A model generated the notes under the pieces. That model saw only the letters and a list, made by a program, of their open reading frames with translations. It was not told the DNA's origin and did no database searches. The position numbers were made by a program, and so were the translations under genes. From SZAS-79 sp964599095 (GTDB lineage: Bacteria > Pseudomonadota > Gammaproteobacteria > Burkholderiales > SG8-39), in the NCBI GenBank assembly GCA_964599095.1, contig CAZREB010000017.1:48789-112788 (forward strand): DNA of 64,000 bases, given 5' to 3'. Below, piece by piece: positions 45,794 through 54,498 of the stretch; positions within the stretch are counted from its first letter, which is position 1, and the number at the start of each line of letters is the position of its first letter.

Positions 45794-47844
45794 GCGGCGA
45801 GCTTCGAGATGTCGGCGACGCGGTTCATGGCGCTGCGCAAGTCCGATAGGAGCGCGAGACGGCTGCGGCGGACTTTCTCATCATCGACCATGACCATCAC
45901 GGATTCAAAAAACGCATCGACCGGTACCTTGAGAACCGAAAAGGACCTGAGATAACCCGTGTAGTCACCGTTCTTGAACTGCACGTCGGCTCCGACGGAC
46001 GTGGTGCGAATGGCGTTGTACAAAGCTATCTCCGCCGGATCAGCGAGCTCATCCTGCGTCACATTCGCGAACGACTCCCCTTTTGCGGCGGCTTGCCTGA
46101 GGATGTTTGCAACGCGCTTGTTTGCCGCGGCGAGGCTGCTTGATTCGGGCATCGAGGCGAAGGCGCGCACCGCCTGGAATTGCCTGGGAAGCAAATCAAG
46201 GCGAACCGGCGACATGCAAAGAACCGCTTCGACCTCGTTCGCCGAATACCCCTGATCGAGGAAGTAGCTTCGAACCCGGTCGAATACAAACATTTCCAAG
46301 TCGACGTGCGCATCACCGACTTTGCCCGAGTATTCATTGAACGCGGCCTTGACCAGATCGTGCAGGGACAGGGGAAGGCAATGTTCGACAAGTATCCTCA
46401 CCACCCCCAGGGCGGCGCGACGAAGGCCGAATGGATCCTTGTCGCCTGTCGGGATCTGGCCGACTCCAAACAATCCGGCGAGCGTGTCGAGCTTGTCCGC
46501 GAGCGCGACTGCGGCGGCCACAGGGCCCTCCGGCAGCCGGTCGCCGGCAAAGCGCGGGCGGTAATGCGCCTCGATCGCGTCGGCGACCACGGCCGGTTCG
46601 CCGTCGTGCAGTGCGTAGTAGCGCCCCATGGTCCCCTGAAGTTCAGGGAACTCGCCAACCATGCCGGTCAGCAGGTCGGCTTTCGCGAGCCAAGCGGCTC
46701 GCTCGGCGACGGCATCATCGGCCCCAAGCATGCGCGCTATGTTGCCCGCGAGTAACTGGATGCGCTCGGTGCGCTCGAGCTGCGTGCCCAGCTTGTTGTG
46801 GTAGACGACGCTGCCGAGCTGCGGCACCCGCGCCTCGAGCCGCGACTTGCGGTCCTGGTCGAAGAAGAATCGCGCATCCTCGAGGCGCGGACGAACGACG
46901 CGCTGGTTGCCGCCGACGATGTGCGACGGATCGGCCACGTCCATGTTCGACACGATCAGGAACTTCGGCAGGAGCTTGCCGGCCGGGTCGAACAGCGGGA
47001 AGTATTTCTGGTTCTGCCGCATCGTGAGGATCAGGCATTCCTGCGGCACGTCGAGGAAGCGCGATTCGAACTCGCCGACGTAGACCGCCGGGTACTCCAC
47101 CAGCGCAGTGACCTCGTCGAGCAGGTCGGTGTATTCGCCCAGGCTGGCGCCCAGGTCGGCGGCCTTCCTGCCGAGCGCCGAATCGATCATGGACTCGCGT
47201 TGCGCAAAGCCGGCAATGACCCGGCCTTCCTTTTCCAGGCGCGCTTCGTAGTCACCGGCATTCGCAAGGGCGATGTCGCCCGTGCCCATGAACCGGTGCC
47301 CGCGGGTCGTGTTACCGGACGCAAGGCCGAGGACGCCGCCGGGCACCACGCGCTCGCCGTGCATCATGACCAGCTTGTGCGCCGGCCGGACGAATTGCGC
47401 ATCGCCGTCCCCCCAGCGCATCACCTTCGAGATCGGGAGCTTCCGGAGCGCTTCGGAAACGATCCCGGCCAGCACCGCATCCAGTTCGGCCCCCGGGATG
47501 TCGACCCTCGCGGCAACGACGACGCCCTTGGGCGTTGCCTGGCGTTCGAGGGCTTCGACGGCCACGCCATGCTTTTTCGCGAATCCCGCAATCGCGGCCG
47601 TTGGCGCTTTCTCGGAAGGGCCGGTCTCGACTTTCTGCCGGTCGCCGGCTTTCGATTCGACATCCGGAACGAGCACGCCGATGCGGCGGGGAGTCGCGAA
47701 GACGCTGTGATCGGCGGCGGGGGCCTTCAGCTGGTGCGTGGCGAGGCCGCCAAGGACGCCCTGGGCAAACGCATTCGCCAGGCGTTCGAGCGATTTCGGC
47801 GGCAGTTCCTCGGTCAGCAACTCGACAAGCAGCGTGGCCTTCAT
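45790..47844 (-). CDS. glyS: Glycyl-tRNA synthetase beta subunit
   Basis: The 684-residue subunit pairs with GlyQ in the alpha2-beta2 bacterial enzyme. It opens LLVELLTEELPPKSL and has GHRFMG, DLLDEVTALVEYPAVYVGEFE, LILTMRQNQKYFPLFD, the HD-like ARLLGADD-type helices (MLGADDAVAERAAWLAKADLLTGMVGEFPELQG) and an anticodon-binding C-terminus. The ATG shares a base with the glyQ stop (TGATG). It is intact and of normal length. Confidence 0.97.
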   Translation of the reverse strand: MKATLLVELLTEELPPKSLERLANAFAQGVLGGLATHQLKAPAADHSVFATPRRIGVLVPDVESKAGDRQKVETGPSEKAPTAAIAGFAKKHGVAVEALERQATPKGVVVAARVDIPGAELDAVLAGIVSEALRKLPISKVMRWGDGDAQFVRPAHKLVMMHGERVVPGGVLGLASGNTTRGHRFMGTGDIALANAGDYEARLEKEGRVIAGFAQRESMIDSALGRKAADLGASLGEYTDLLDEVTALVEYPAVYVGEFESRFLDVPQECLILTMRQNQKYFPLFDPAGKLLPKFLIVSNMDVADPSHIVGGNQRVVRPRLEDARFFFDQDRKSRLEARVPQLGSVVYHNKLGTQLERTERIQLLAGNIARMLGADDAVAERAAWLAKADLLTGMVGEFPELQGTMGRYYALHDGEPAVVADAIEAHYRPRFAGDRLPEGPVAAAVALADKLDTLAGLFGVGQIPTGDKDPFGLRRAALGVVRILVEHCLPLSLHDLVKAAFNEYSGKVGDAHVDLEMFVFDRVRSYFLDQGYSANEVEAVLCMSPVRLDLLPRQFQAVRAFASMPESSSLAAANKRVANILRQAAAKGESFANVTQDELADPAEIALYNAIRTTSVGADVQFKNGDYTGYLRSFSVLKVPVDAFFESVMVMVDDEKVRRSRLALLSDLRSAMNRVADISKLAA

Positions 47845-48731
47845 CAGGCCGCCTTCGTCGGCTTGGCGAGCATCGGGAATCCGAGCGCCTCGCGCGAATC
47901 GTAATAAGCCTGGGCCACGAGCCGCGAAAGCGCCCGCACCCGGCCGATGTATGCGGCGCGCTCGGTCACCGAGATTGCGCCCCGCGCATCGAGCAGGTTG
48001 AACGTGTGCGAGCACTTCATGACCATCTCGTAGGCCGGCAGCGCAAGGCCGGCGTCGATCAGCTTCCTCGCCTCGCCCTCGAAATCGGTGAACAGGCGCA
48101 GCATCAGGTCTACGTTGGCATGCTCGAAGTTGTATTTCGACTGCTCGACCTCGTTCTGGTGGTAGACGTCGCCGTAGCTCACGCCCGGGGTCCACACAAG
48201 GTCGTAGACGCTTTCCTTGTCCTGCAGGTACATCGCAAGGCGCTCGAGGCCGTAAGTGATCTCGCCGAGCACCGGCTTGCACGGGATGCTGCCGACTTCC
48301 TGGAAGTAGGTGAACTGCGTCACCTCCATGCCGTCGAGCCAGACCTCCCACCCCAGGCCCCAGGCGCCCAGCGTCGGCGATTCCCAGTCATCCTCGACGA
48401 AGCGGATGTCGTGCACCCTTGGATCGACGCCGATCGCGAAAAGCGACTCGAGGTAGAGGTCCTGGATGTTCGCAGGCGACGGCTTGAGCGCCACCTGGTA
48501 CTGGTAGTAGTGCTGCAGGCGGTTGGGGTTCTCGCCGTAGCGGCCGTCCTTCGGCCTGCGCGACGGCTGCACGTAGGCGGCGCGCCAGGGCTCGGGGCCG
48601 ATCGCGCGCAGGAACGTGGCGGTGTGGAAGGTCCCCGCGCCGACTTCCATGTCGTAGGGCTGCAGCAGTACGCAGCCGTTCCGGTCCCAGAATTCGTTGA
48701 GCCGGAGGATGAGTTGCTGGAAGGTAATCAT
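47844..48731 (-). CDS. glyQ: Glycyl-tRNA synthetase alpha subunit
   Basis: GlyQ holds the class II aminoacylation site. The 295-residue protein has TFQQLILRLNEFW at the start, RRPKDGRYGENPNRLQHYYQYQV, MEVTQFTYFQEVGS, ITYGLERLAMYLQ and DARGAISVTERAAYIGRVR. The ATG at 48731 is the standard start. It lies 58 bases after lnt on the same strand, and glyQ-glyS-gmhB-plsC form one overlapping set. Confidence 0.97.
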   Translation of the reverse strand: MITFQQLILRLNEFWDRNGCVLLQPYDMEVGAGTFHTATFLRAIGPEPWRAAYVQPSRRPKDGRYGENPNRLQHYYQYQVALKPSPANIQDLYLESLFAIGVDPRVHDIRFVEDDWESPTLGAWGLGWEVWLDGMEVTQFTYFQEVGSIPCKPVLGEITYGLERLAMYLQDKESVYDLVWTPGVSYGDVYHQNEVEQSKYNFEHANVDLMLRLFTDFEGEARKLIDAGLALPAYEMVMKCSHTFNLLDARGAISVTERAAYIGRVRALSRLVAQAYYDSREALGFPMLAKPTKAA

Positions 48732-48789
48732 GAGCGCGCCGGCGTGTGAAAGATCCGACCGAAAGAGGCGCCGAAAAGTGGCGCGGATT

Positions 48790-50283
48790 CTACCTTTTCC
48801 GGAGCAGCGCGGATAGCGCGATCATGAACACCGCGATGCCGAAGGCCAGCCAGTTGCCGACCACAACGTAGGGCGTTGCGCCGGAATATCCGCTCACCAT
48901 GGCTTCGAGACGGCCTTCGGCGAATTGCGGCAACAGTCCGAGCATGCGGCCCCCGCGGTCGATGGCCGCGGTCAGGCCGGTGTTCGTCGCGACCAGCATC
49001 GCCCGGCCGGTCTCGATCGTGCGCATGCGCGCCATTTGCAGGTGCTGGCCGGGCGCGAGCGAATCCCCGAACCACGCCATGTTGCTGACGTTGACCAGCA
49101 GGGTCGCCTCGGGCAGCGGCCGGACGATCTCCTCGCCGAACGCGTCTTCGTAGCAGATGTTTACCGCCACGCGCTGGCCGGCGACCGCCAGCGGCTTCTG
49201 CGACCGGCCGCCGCTTGTGAAGTCCGCCATCGGGATCTGCAGGTATTTCACGATCCAGCCGAACCCGGGCAGGACGAACTCGCCGAATGGCACGAGATGG
49301 ACCTTGTGATAGACCTGCGGCCGCGACACGCCGCGGCTGACCACCGAGTTGAAATAAGTGGTCGGCCCGCGCCGGGTCGGCACTCCGATGAGGATGTCCC
49401 CTCCGTTCCTCTTCGCGATCGAATCGAGCGCCTGCATGTACGCCGGGTCGAGCCTGTCGAGGAACCTCGGCACCGCGGTTTCAGGCAGCACCACGAGCTT
49501 GGCGCGGCTTTCGTATGCGAGCTTCTCGTAGGTGTCGAGGATCTTCGCAAAGCGATCCGGGTCGAACTTGATGCTCTGCTCGATGTTTCCCTGCAGGACC
49601 GCCGCCATGAAAGGTTCGCCCGAGGGCCGCGTCCAATCGGCCATGCGCAGCAACGCGCCGGCCCCGAGCACGGCCGCGAGCGCCGCAATTGCGACGAGGC
49701 GCCGTGGCTGGAGGATCGCGTGCAGCAGCAGGCCGGCGCATGCCATCGCGACGAGCGTCACCCCGTAGACGCCGGCAATCGGCGCAAAGCCGGCCAGCGG
49801 CGTGCCGATCGACGCGTAGCCCAGCACCAGCCAGGGGAATCCGGTAAAGCCTGTCCCGCGCAGCATTTCGGCGATCATCCACACGGCCGGAATCACGCAC
49901 ACCAGGCGCAACGTTTCGCCGGAACCGACCCGGTGCTGGACATAGCCCGCGAGGGCAAGCGGCCACGACAGGAACGCGCAGTAGGCAAGCGTTGCGAAGA
50001 TGGCAAACGGCGGCGCCATGCCGCCGAACACCGAAAGGCTGACGTAGACCCAGGAAACGCCGGTGAGGAACAGGCCCATCCCGAACGCAAAACCGATCCA
50101 CGCTGCATCCCTCGCGCGCGCGGCGCAGATCCAAAGGTACGCGAGCAGGGCGGGGCACGCGAGCGCCAGCGGAAAGGCACCGACCGGCTCGAAGGCGGCG
50201 ACGAGCGCCGCGCCCGCGAGGACAGCCGCCAGGCAGGCGACCCCGGGTCGCTGGCGAAACCATTCGCGCGAGGGCAGGCGCAT
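48790..50283 (-). CDS. lnt: Apolipoprotein N-acyltransferase
   Basis: Lnt adds the third acyl chain to the N-terminal cysteine of lipoproteins in the inner membrane. The 497-residue protein has several N-terminal transmembrane helices and a nitrilase-type domain with the catalytic triad glutamate in VVLPETAVPRF, lysine in YHKVHLVPFGEFV, and cysteine in VNICYEDAFGEE, followed by a C-terminal helix. The ATG overlaps the corC stop (TGATG). The corC-lnt pair is conserved in the class. Confidence 0.96.
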   Translation of the reverse strand: MRLPSREWFRQRPGVACLAAVLAGAALVAAFEPVGAFPLALACPALLAYLWICAARARDAAWIGFAFGMGLFLTGVSWVYVSLSVFGGMAPPFAIFATLAYCAFLSWPLALAGYVQHRVGSGETLRLVCVIPAVWMIAEMLRGTGFTGFPWLVLGYASIGTPLAGFAPIAGVYGVTLVAMACAGLLLHAILQPRRLVAIAALAAVLGAGALLRMADWTRPSGEPFMAAVLQGNIEQSIKFDPDRFAKILDTYEKLAYESRAKLVVLPETAVPRFLDRLDPAYMQALDSIAKRNGGDILIGVPTRRGPTTYFNSVVSRGVSRPQVYHKVHLVPFGEFVLPGFGWIVKYLQIPMADFTSGGRSQKPLAVAGQRVAVNICYEDAFGEEIVRPLPEATLLVNVSNMAWFGDSLAPGQHLQMARMRTIETGRAMLVATNTGLTAAIDRGGRMLGLLPQFAEGRLEAMVSGYSGATPYVVVGNWLAFGIAVFMIALSALLRKR

Positions 50284-51107
50284 CAGGCCTTGGTTTTCTC
50301 GACGATCAGCGTATAGACGCGCCGGCTGTCGGCGCGCAGCACCTGGAAGCGCAGCCCTTCCAGCAGGATCGTTTCGCCGCGCTTCGGGAGGCGCCCAAGG
50401 TGCGCTATGACGAGGCCGCCCACGGTATCGAAATCCTCGTCGCCGAACGATGTTCCGAACGCCGCGTTGAAATCGGCGATCTGGGTGAGCGCCTTCACGC
50501 GGTAGCGGCCGCTCGATTCGAGGATGATGTTGTCGCTCGCTTCGTCGAAGTCGTACTCGTCCTCGATGTCGCCGACGATCTGCTCGAGCACGTCCTCGAT
50601 CGTCACCAGCCCGGCGACGCCGCCGTATTCGTCCACGACGATCGCCATGTGGTTGCGGCTGGCACGGAACTCGCGCAGCAGGACGTTCAGGCGCTTGGAT
50701 TCCGGCACGAAGATCGCCGGCCGCAGCATTTCGCGAACGTTGAATTCCTCTTCGCCCGCGTAGTGCCGCAGCAGGTCCTTGGCCAGCAGGACGCCGATCA
50801 CGTCGTCGCGGTTCTCGCCGATCACCGGAAAGCGCGAGTGCGCGGTCGAGATCACCACCGGGATGAACTGCTCGATCGGCTCGTTGATGTCGATCACGTC
50901 CATCTGGGCGCGCGGGATCATGATGTCGCGCACCTGCATTTCGGACACCGTCATCGCCCCTTCGATGATCGACAGGGCGTCGGCATCGAGCAGGTTCTTC
51001 TTGTAGGCGGCGCGCAGCAGGGCCACCAGCTGCTCGCGGTCCACCGGCTCGCGCAGGACCAGCGCGGTCAGCCGCTCAAGCAACGAAGGTCGGGCGGGAT
51101 CGTTCAT
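50283..51107 (-). CDS. corC: CorC/HlyC-family CBS-domain transport protein
   Basis: The 274-residue cytoplasmic protein has two CBS domains (VRDIMIPRAQMDVI... and VREMLRPAIFVPESKRLNVLL...) and a C-terminal CorC_HlyC domain. The family is linked to magnesium and cobalt efflux, but this protein lacks the membrane DUF21 domain seen in longer members. It follows ybeY by 33 bases, in the miaB-phoH-ybeY-corC-lnt series that is conserved in many proteobacteria. Confidence 0.93.
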   Translation of the reverse strand: MNDPARPSLLERLTALVLREPVDREQLVALLRAAYKKNLLDADALSIIEGAMTVSEMQVRDIMIPRAQMDVIDINEPIEQFIPVVISTAHSRFPVIGENRDDVIGVLLAKDLLRHYAGEEEFNVREMLRPAIFVPESKRLNVLLREFRASRNHMAIVVDEYGGVAGLVTIEDVLEQIVGDIEDEYDFDEASDNIILESSGRYRVKALTQIADFNAAFGTSFGDEDFDTVGGLVIAHLGRLPKRGETILLEGLRFQVLRADSRRVYTLIVEKTKA

Positions 51108-51140
51108 GCAACCCGGATTGTACCGGGCCGGGCCGCGCGG

Positions 51141-51593
51141 TCAGGCAATGTAGGGATTCGGGTAACCCAGCGACTTGAGAATGCGAACCTCGGCCCGCTC
51201 CATGCGTGCAGCATCGCTCGAACGCGCGTGATCGTGGCCGCGCAGGTGCAGCATTGCGTGAATCGTGAGGTGGGCATAGTGCGCATCGAGCGATTTGCCC
51301 TGGTCACGCGCCTCGCGGCCGATGACTGACGGGCACAGCACGATGTCGCCGAGGCCGGCCCCGTACGCAAACGTCAGAACATTGGTCGCGTAATCCTTGC
51401 CGCGGTAGGCGAGGTTGAGCCGCCGCCCTTCGGCCGGGCCGACGAGGCGCACGGTGACCTCGGTTCTCCCTGGAGCCGCGGAGCGAACCCATTTCCGGAA
51501 GCGTGAAATCGCCGGAACGTTCCGCGAGCGGCTGGCGTCCTGCACGCGAACCCGGACTTCAGTCCTGCCCGGTTCGCTTCGCGTGCTCTTCAT
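51141..51593 (-). CDS. ybeY: Endoribonuclease YbeY
   Basis: YbeY is a zinc-dependent RNase acting in 16S rRNA maturation and ribosome quality control. The 150-residue protein has the metal motif HLTIHAMLHLRGHDH and the NLAYRGKDYATNVLTF segment. The start is uncertain. The ATG at 51593 lies inside phoH and overlaps it by 35 bases without a clear ribosome site; a GTG at 51545 would give a shorter form starting at QDAS. The catalytic part is clear either way. Confidence 0.9.
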   Translation of the reverse strand: MKSTRSEPGRTEVRVRVQDASRSRNVPAISRFRKWVRSAAPGRTEVTVRLVGPAEGRRLNLAYRGKDYATNVLTFAYGAGLGDIVLCPSVIGREARDQGKSLDAHYAHLTIHAMLHLRGHDHARSSDAARMERAEVRILKSLGYPNPYIA

Positions 51594-52563
51594 ACGCGTG
51601 GACGATTCGCGCAACCAACGGGTGCCTGACGACGTCTTCGGCAAGGAATTCGGTAAACGCGATGCCGCGGACCGCGGCCAGGATGCCGCGCGACTCGATC
51701 AGGCCGCTCTTCTGCCCGCGCGCGAGGTCGATCTGCGTGACGTCGCCGGTGACCACGGCCTTGGCGCCGAACCCGATGCGCGTCAGGAACATTTTCATCT
51801 GCTCCGGCGTGGTGTTCTGTGCTTCGTCGAGGATGATGAACGCGTGGTTCAGCGTGCGGCCCCTCATGTAGGCGAGCGGGGCGAGTTCGATGGTTCCGCG
51901 CTCGAGCAGCTTGCCGACCTTGTCGAAGCCCATGAGGTCGTACAGCGCGTCGTACAGCGGGCGCAGGTAGGGGTCGACTTTCTGCGCCAGGTCGCCGGGC
52001 AGGAACCCGAGCCGCTCCCCGGCTTCGACGGCCGGCCGCACGAGCACGATGCGCTGGACCGTATCACGCTCGAGCGCGTCGACTGCGCATGCGACCGCAA
52101 GGAAGGTCTTTCCGGTCCCGGCCGGGCCGATGCCGAAGGTGATGTCGTGTCCGAGGATGTTCCTGATGTATTCGTCCTGGCGCGGCGTGCGGCCGTGCAG
52201 GTCCGGCCGCCGCGTGAGGAGCAGCGCGGGCTCGCCGGATGGCGCACGGCTGCCGGCGCGTGCGCGCGCGTGCCGAAGCTCGGTCAGACCGAGCTGCACG
52301 TCCTCCAGCGACAGGTCGGACGATTCGGTGCGGGCGTACAGGTACTCGAGCGCCTTCGTCGCGTTGGCGGCGTCCTCGGGCTCGCCCCTGACCGAGAAGG
52401 CCGCCCCCCGGCGCGCGATCGAAACGTCGAGCGCGGATTCGATCTGGCGCAGGTTCGCGTCCAGCGCCCCGCAAAGCCGCGCGAGGCGCTGGTTGTCTAT
52501 CGGGTCGAAGCGGGTTTCCGCCGTCTTGCCGGCAGACTTGCGCTGCGCGGGCTTGTCACGCAT
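51559..52563 (-). CDS. phoH: PhoH-like ATPase (YbeZ)
   Basis: The 334-residue protein has an N-terminal KH-like region and the PhoH ATPase core with Walker A GPAGTGKTFLA, VRPAVEAGERLGFLPGDL, IILDEAQNTTPEQMKMFLTR (Walker B) and VVTGDVTQIDL. The family is thought to act with YbeY in RNA metabolism. The ATG at 52563 overlaps the miaB stop by eight bases; the in-frame extension upstream reads through miaB in another frame and is rejected. Confidence 0.93.
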   Translation of the reverse strand: MRDKPAQRKSAGKTAETRFDPIDNQRLARLCGALDANLRQIESALDVSIARRGAAFSVRGEPEDAANATKALEYLYARTESSDLSLEDVQLGLTELRHARARAGSRAPSGEPALLLTRRPDLHGRTPRQDEYIRNILGHDITFGIGPAGTGKTFLAVACAVDALERDTVQRIVLVRPAVEAGERLGFLPGDLAQKVDPYLRPLYDALYDLMGFDKVGKLLERGTIELAPLAYMRGRTLNHAFIILDEAQNTTPEQMKMFLTRIGFGAKAVVTGDVTQIDLARGQKSGLIESRGILAAVRGIAFTEFLAEDVVRHPLVARIVHAYEEHAKRTGQD

Positions 52564-53884
52564 CGACAAGTTCGCCTCGGAGCGTGTGCGCGAGGGCTTG
52601 TGTGATCCTGACGCAGGCGAACTCGCCCGCGAGGTCGGAGGGACCGCCGAAATTGACCGTCCGGTTGTTTTCGCTGCGGCCCGCGAGTTCGCCCGGATCC
52701 TTTCGCGAGGGCCCTTCCACAAGGACGCGCTGCACGGTCCCGACCATCGCATGGCTGATCGCGCCGGCCTGCGCTTCGATCTGCGCCTGCAGGCGCCGCA
52801 GGCGAGTGAGTTTCACCTCTTGGGGGGTGTCGTCCTGCAGATCGGCCGCCGGCGTGCCCGGGCGCGGGCTGTAGAGGAACGAATACGAGTCGTCGAATCC
52901 GATGTCGCGCACCAGGGTCATCGTGGCTTCGAAATCCGCGTCGGTCTCGCCCGGGAAGCCGACGATGAAATCCGAGGACAGCCCGATGTCCGGACGCACG
53001 CGCCGCAGGCGCCGGACGATCGACCGGTACTCCAGGCTCGTGTAACCGCGCTTCATTGCCGCGAGGATGCGATCGGACCCCGATTGCACCGGCAGGTGCA
53101 CATGGCCCGCAAGCTTCGGGATCTCGGCGTAGGCCTGGATCAGCCGGGGAGTGAACTCGCGCGGATGCGAGGTGGTGAACCGGATCCTGTCGATCCCGTC
53201 GATCTCGGCGGCATGCAGCAACAGCTCGGCAAAGTCCGCAATCGCGCCTTCATGTGTTGCCCCCCGATAGGCGTTCACGTTCTGGCCGAGGAGGGTGACT
53301 TCGCGCACCCCGCGATCGGCGAGCTCGGCGATTTCGCCGATCACATCGTCGAACGGGCGCGATACTTCCTCTCCGCGCGTGTAGGGCACGACGCAAAAGC
53401 TGCAGTACTTGCTGCAGCCTTCCATGATCGATACGAACGCCGAGGGGCCCTCGACCCTCGCCGGCGGAAGATGGTCGAATTTCTCGATTTCGGGGAAGCT
53501 GACATCGACCTGCGGCGCGCCGGTGCGGCGGCGCTCGGCCAGCAGCGCAGGCAGGCGGTGCAGCGTTTGCGGCCCGAAGACGACGTCGACGCAAGGCGCC
53601 CTGGAGACGATGCCCGCGCCCTCCTGGCTCGCCACGCAACCGCCGACCGCGATCATCAGCGCAGGATTCGCTGCCTTGAGTTCCTTCGCGCGCCCGAGGA
53701 GAGAGAACACCTTTTCCTGCGCCTTCTCGCGGACCGAGCAGGTATTGATGACGATCAGGTCGGCCTCCTCGGCGCGGGGCGTCGTCGCGAGCTGCTCGGA
53801 CTCGGCCAGCACGCCGGCGATCTTCGCCGAGTCGTATTCGTTCATCTGGCAACCGAACGTCTTGATGTAGAGCTTGCCGCTCAT
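52556..53884 (-). CDS. miaB: tRNA-2-methylthio-N6-isopentenyladenosine synthase MiaB
   Basis: MiaB adds a methylthio group to i6A37 of tRNAs reading UNN codons. The 442-residue radical-SAM enzyme has N-terminal cluster cysteines in FGCQMNEYDS, INTCSVREKA and VGGCVASQEG, the SAM cluster CSKYCSFCVVPYTRG, and a C-terminal TRAM domain. It is the first gene of the miaB-phoH-ybeY-corC-lnt series and ends eight bases into phoH. All cluster cysteines are present. Confidence 0.97.
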   Translation of the reverse strand: MSGKLYIKTFGCQMNEYDSAKIAGVLAESEQLATTPRAEEADLIVINTCSVREKAQEKVFSLLGRAKELKAANPALMIAVGGCVASQEGAGIVSRAPCVDVVFGPQTLHRLPALLAERRRTGAPQVDVSFPEIEKFDHLPPARVEGPSAFVSIMEGCSKYCSFCVVPYTRGEEVSRPFDDVIGEIAELADRGVREVTLLGQNVNAYRGATHEGAIADFAELLLHAAEIDGIDRIRFTTSHPREFTPRLIQAYAEIPKLAGHVHLPVQSGSDRILAAMKRGYTSLEYRSIVRRLRRVRPDIGLSSDFIVGFPGETDADFEATMTLVRDIGFDDSYSFLYSPRPGTPAADLQDDTPQEVKLTRLRRLQAQIEAQAGAISHAMVGTVQRVLVEGPSRKDPGELAGRSENNRTVNFGGPSDLAGEFACVRITQALAHTLRGELVDA

Positions 53885-53894
53885 CCGCGTCGGC

Positions 53895-54233
53895 CTACTG
53901 CTTCTTGTCCGGCCTGGCGGCTTCTTCCTGCGTAAGGATCCAGACCCGGTGTATCAGCCCTGCGGCATCGGTCGTGTACTTCACGAGCACGCTCTCCTGC
54001 GGCAAGGCGCTCGGCAGGATGATGCGGTTTTCGATCCCGCGGATCTGGGAACCCGGCGACAGCCTGGCTCGCTCACCGTCGATCTCGACGATCATTTCGC
54101 GGACATAGCGCAATTGCGCGCGCTTGGCGTCATCCGGGATGGTGCGCAACTGCGCCATCGCGGACCCGGCGAGTGCAGCGATCGCGAGGAAGGCAAATGC
54201 GAGGACCGCTGACTTTAGGCTTTTCGGTCGCAC
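53895..54233 (-). CDS. Small exported protein of unknown function
   Basis: I do not recognise a family. The 112-residue product has a Sec signal peptide (VRPKSLKSAVLAFAFLAIAALAGSAMAQ, cleavage likely after AMA; the first 20 residues shown suffice) and a short domain with IPDDAKRAQLRYVREMIVEID and IENRIILPSALP, ending TQEEAARPDKKQ. The start is a GTG only 10 bases from the 3' end of the tRNA gene; further extension would run into the tRNA. It lies 10 bases before miaB on the same strand, so it is probably read with miaB. Confidence 0.65.
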   Translation of the reverse strand: MRPKSLKSAVLAFAFLAIAALAGSAMAQLRTIPDDAKRAQLRYVREMIVEIDGERARLSPGSQIRGIENRIILPSALPQESVLVKYTTDAAGLIHRVWILTQEEAARPDKKQ

Positions 54234-54242
54234 CGGAATAAG

Positions 54243-54319
54243 TGGTGGTGATAGGTGGACTTGAACCACCGACCCCAGCATTATGAGTGCTGTGCTCTAA
54301 CCAGCTGAGCTATATCACC
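54243..54319 (-). tRNA. tRNA-Met (anticodon CAU)
   Basis: Read on the minus strand, the 77-base gene has a perfect 7-bp acceptor stem (GGTGATA with TATCACC), TAGCTCAGCTGG D-arm, anticodon CAT at 54285-54283, a TTCAAGTC T-loop and an encoded CCA. The anticodon arm GCACTCATAATGC fits the elongator methionine form better than the isoleucine CAU form, but the two share the anticodon and the assignment is by resemblance only. It lies just upstream of the small exported-protein gene. Confidence 0.9.
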
Positions 54320-54498
54320 AAAAAGTGGAGATTGTCTGAAAACGGCCGCGAATTGTCTTTTTTTCGGCTGTGCAGGTCAAGGTGATCCTCGGCAGCGTCG
54401 CGGCCCGCTGGTCCGATGACCCGGTCGAGGGACATTTCGGACGAGAATTTCTGCGTGAATTCATGCTGTTATCGGTACGGTCGCAGTAGAATGGGTGG

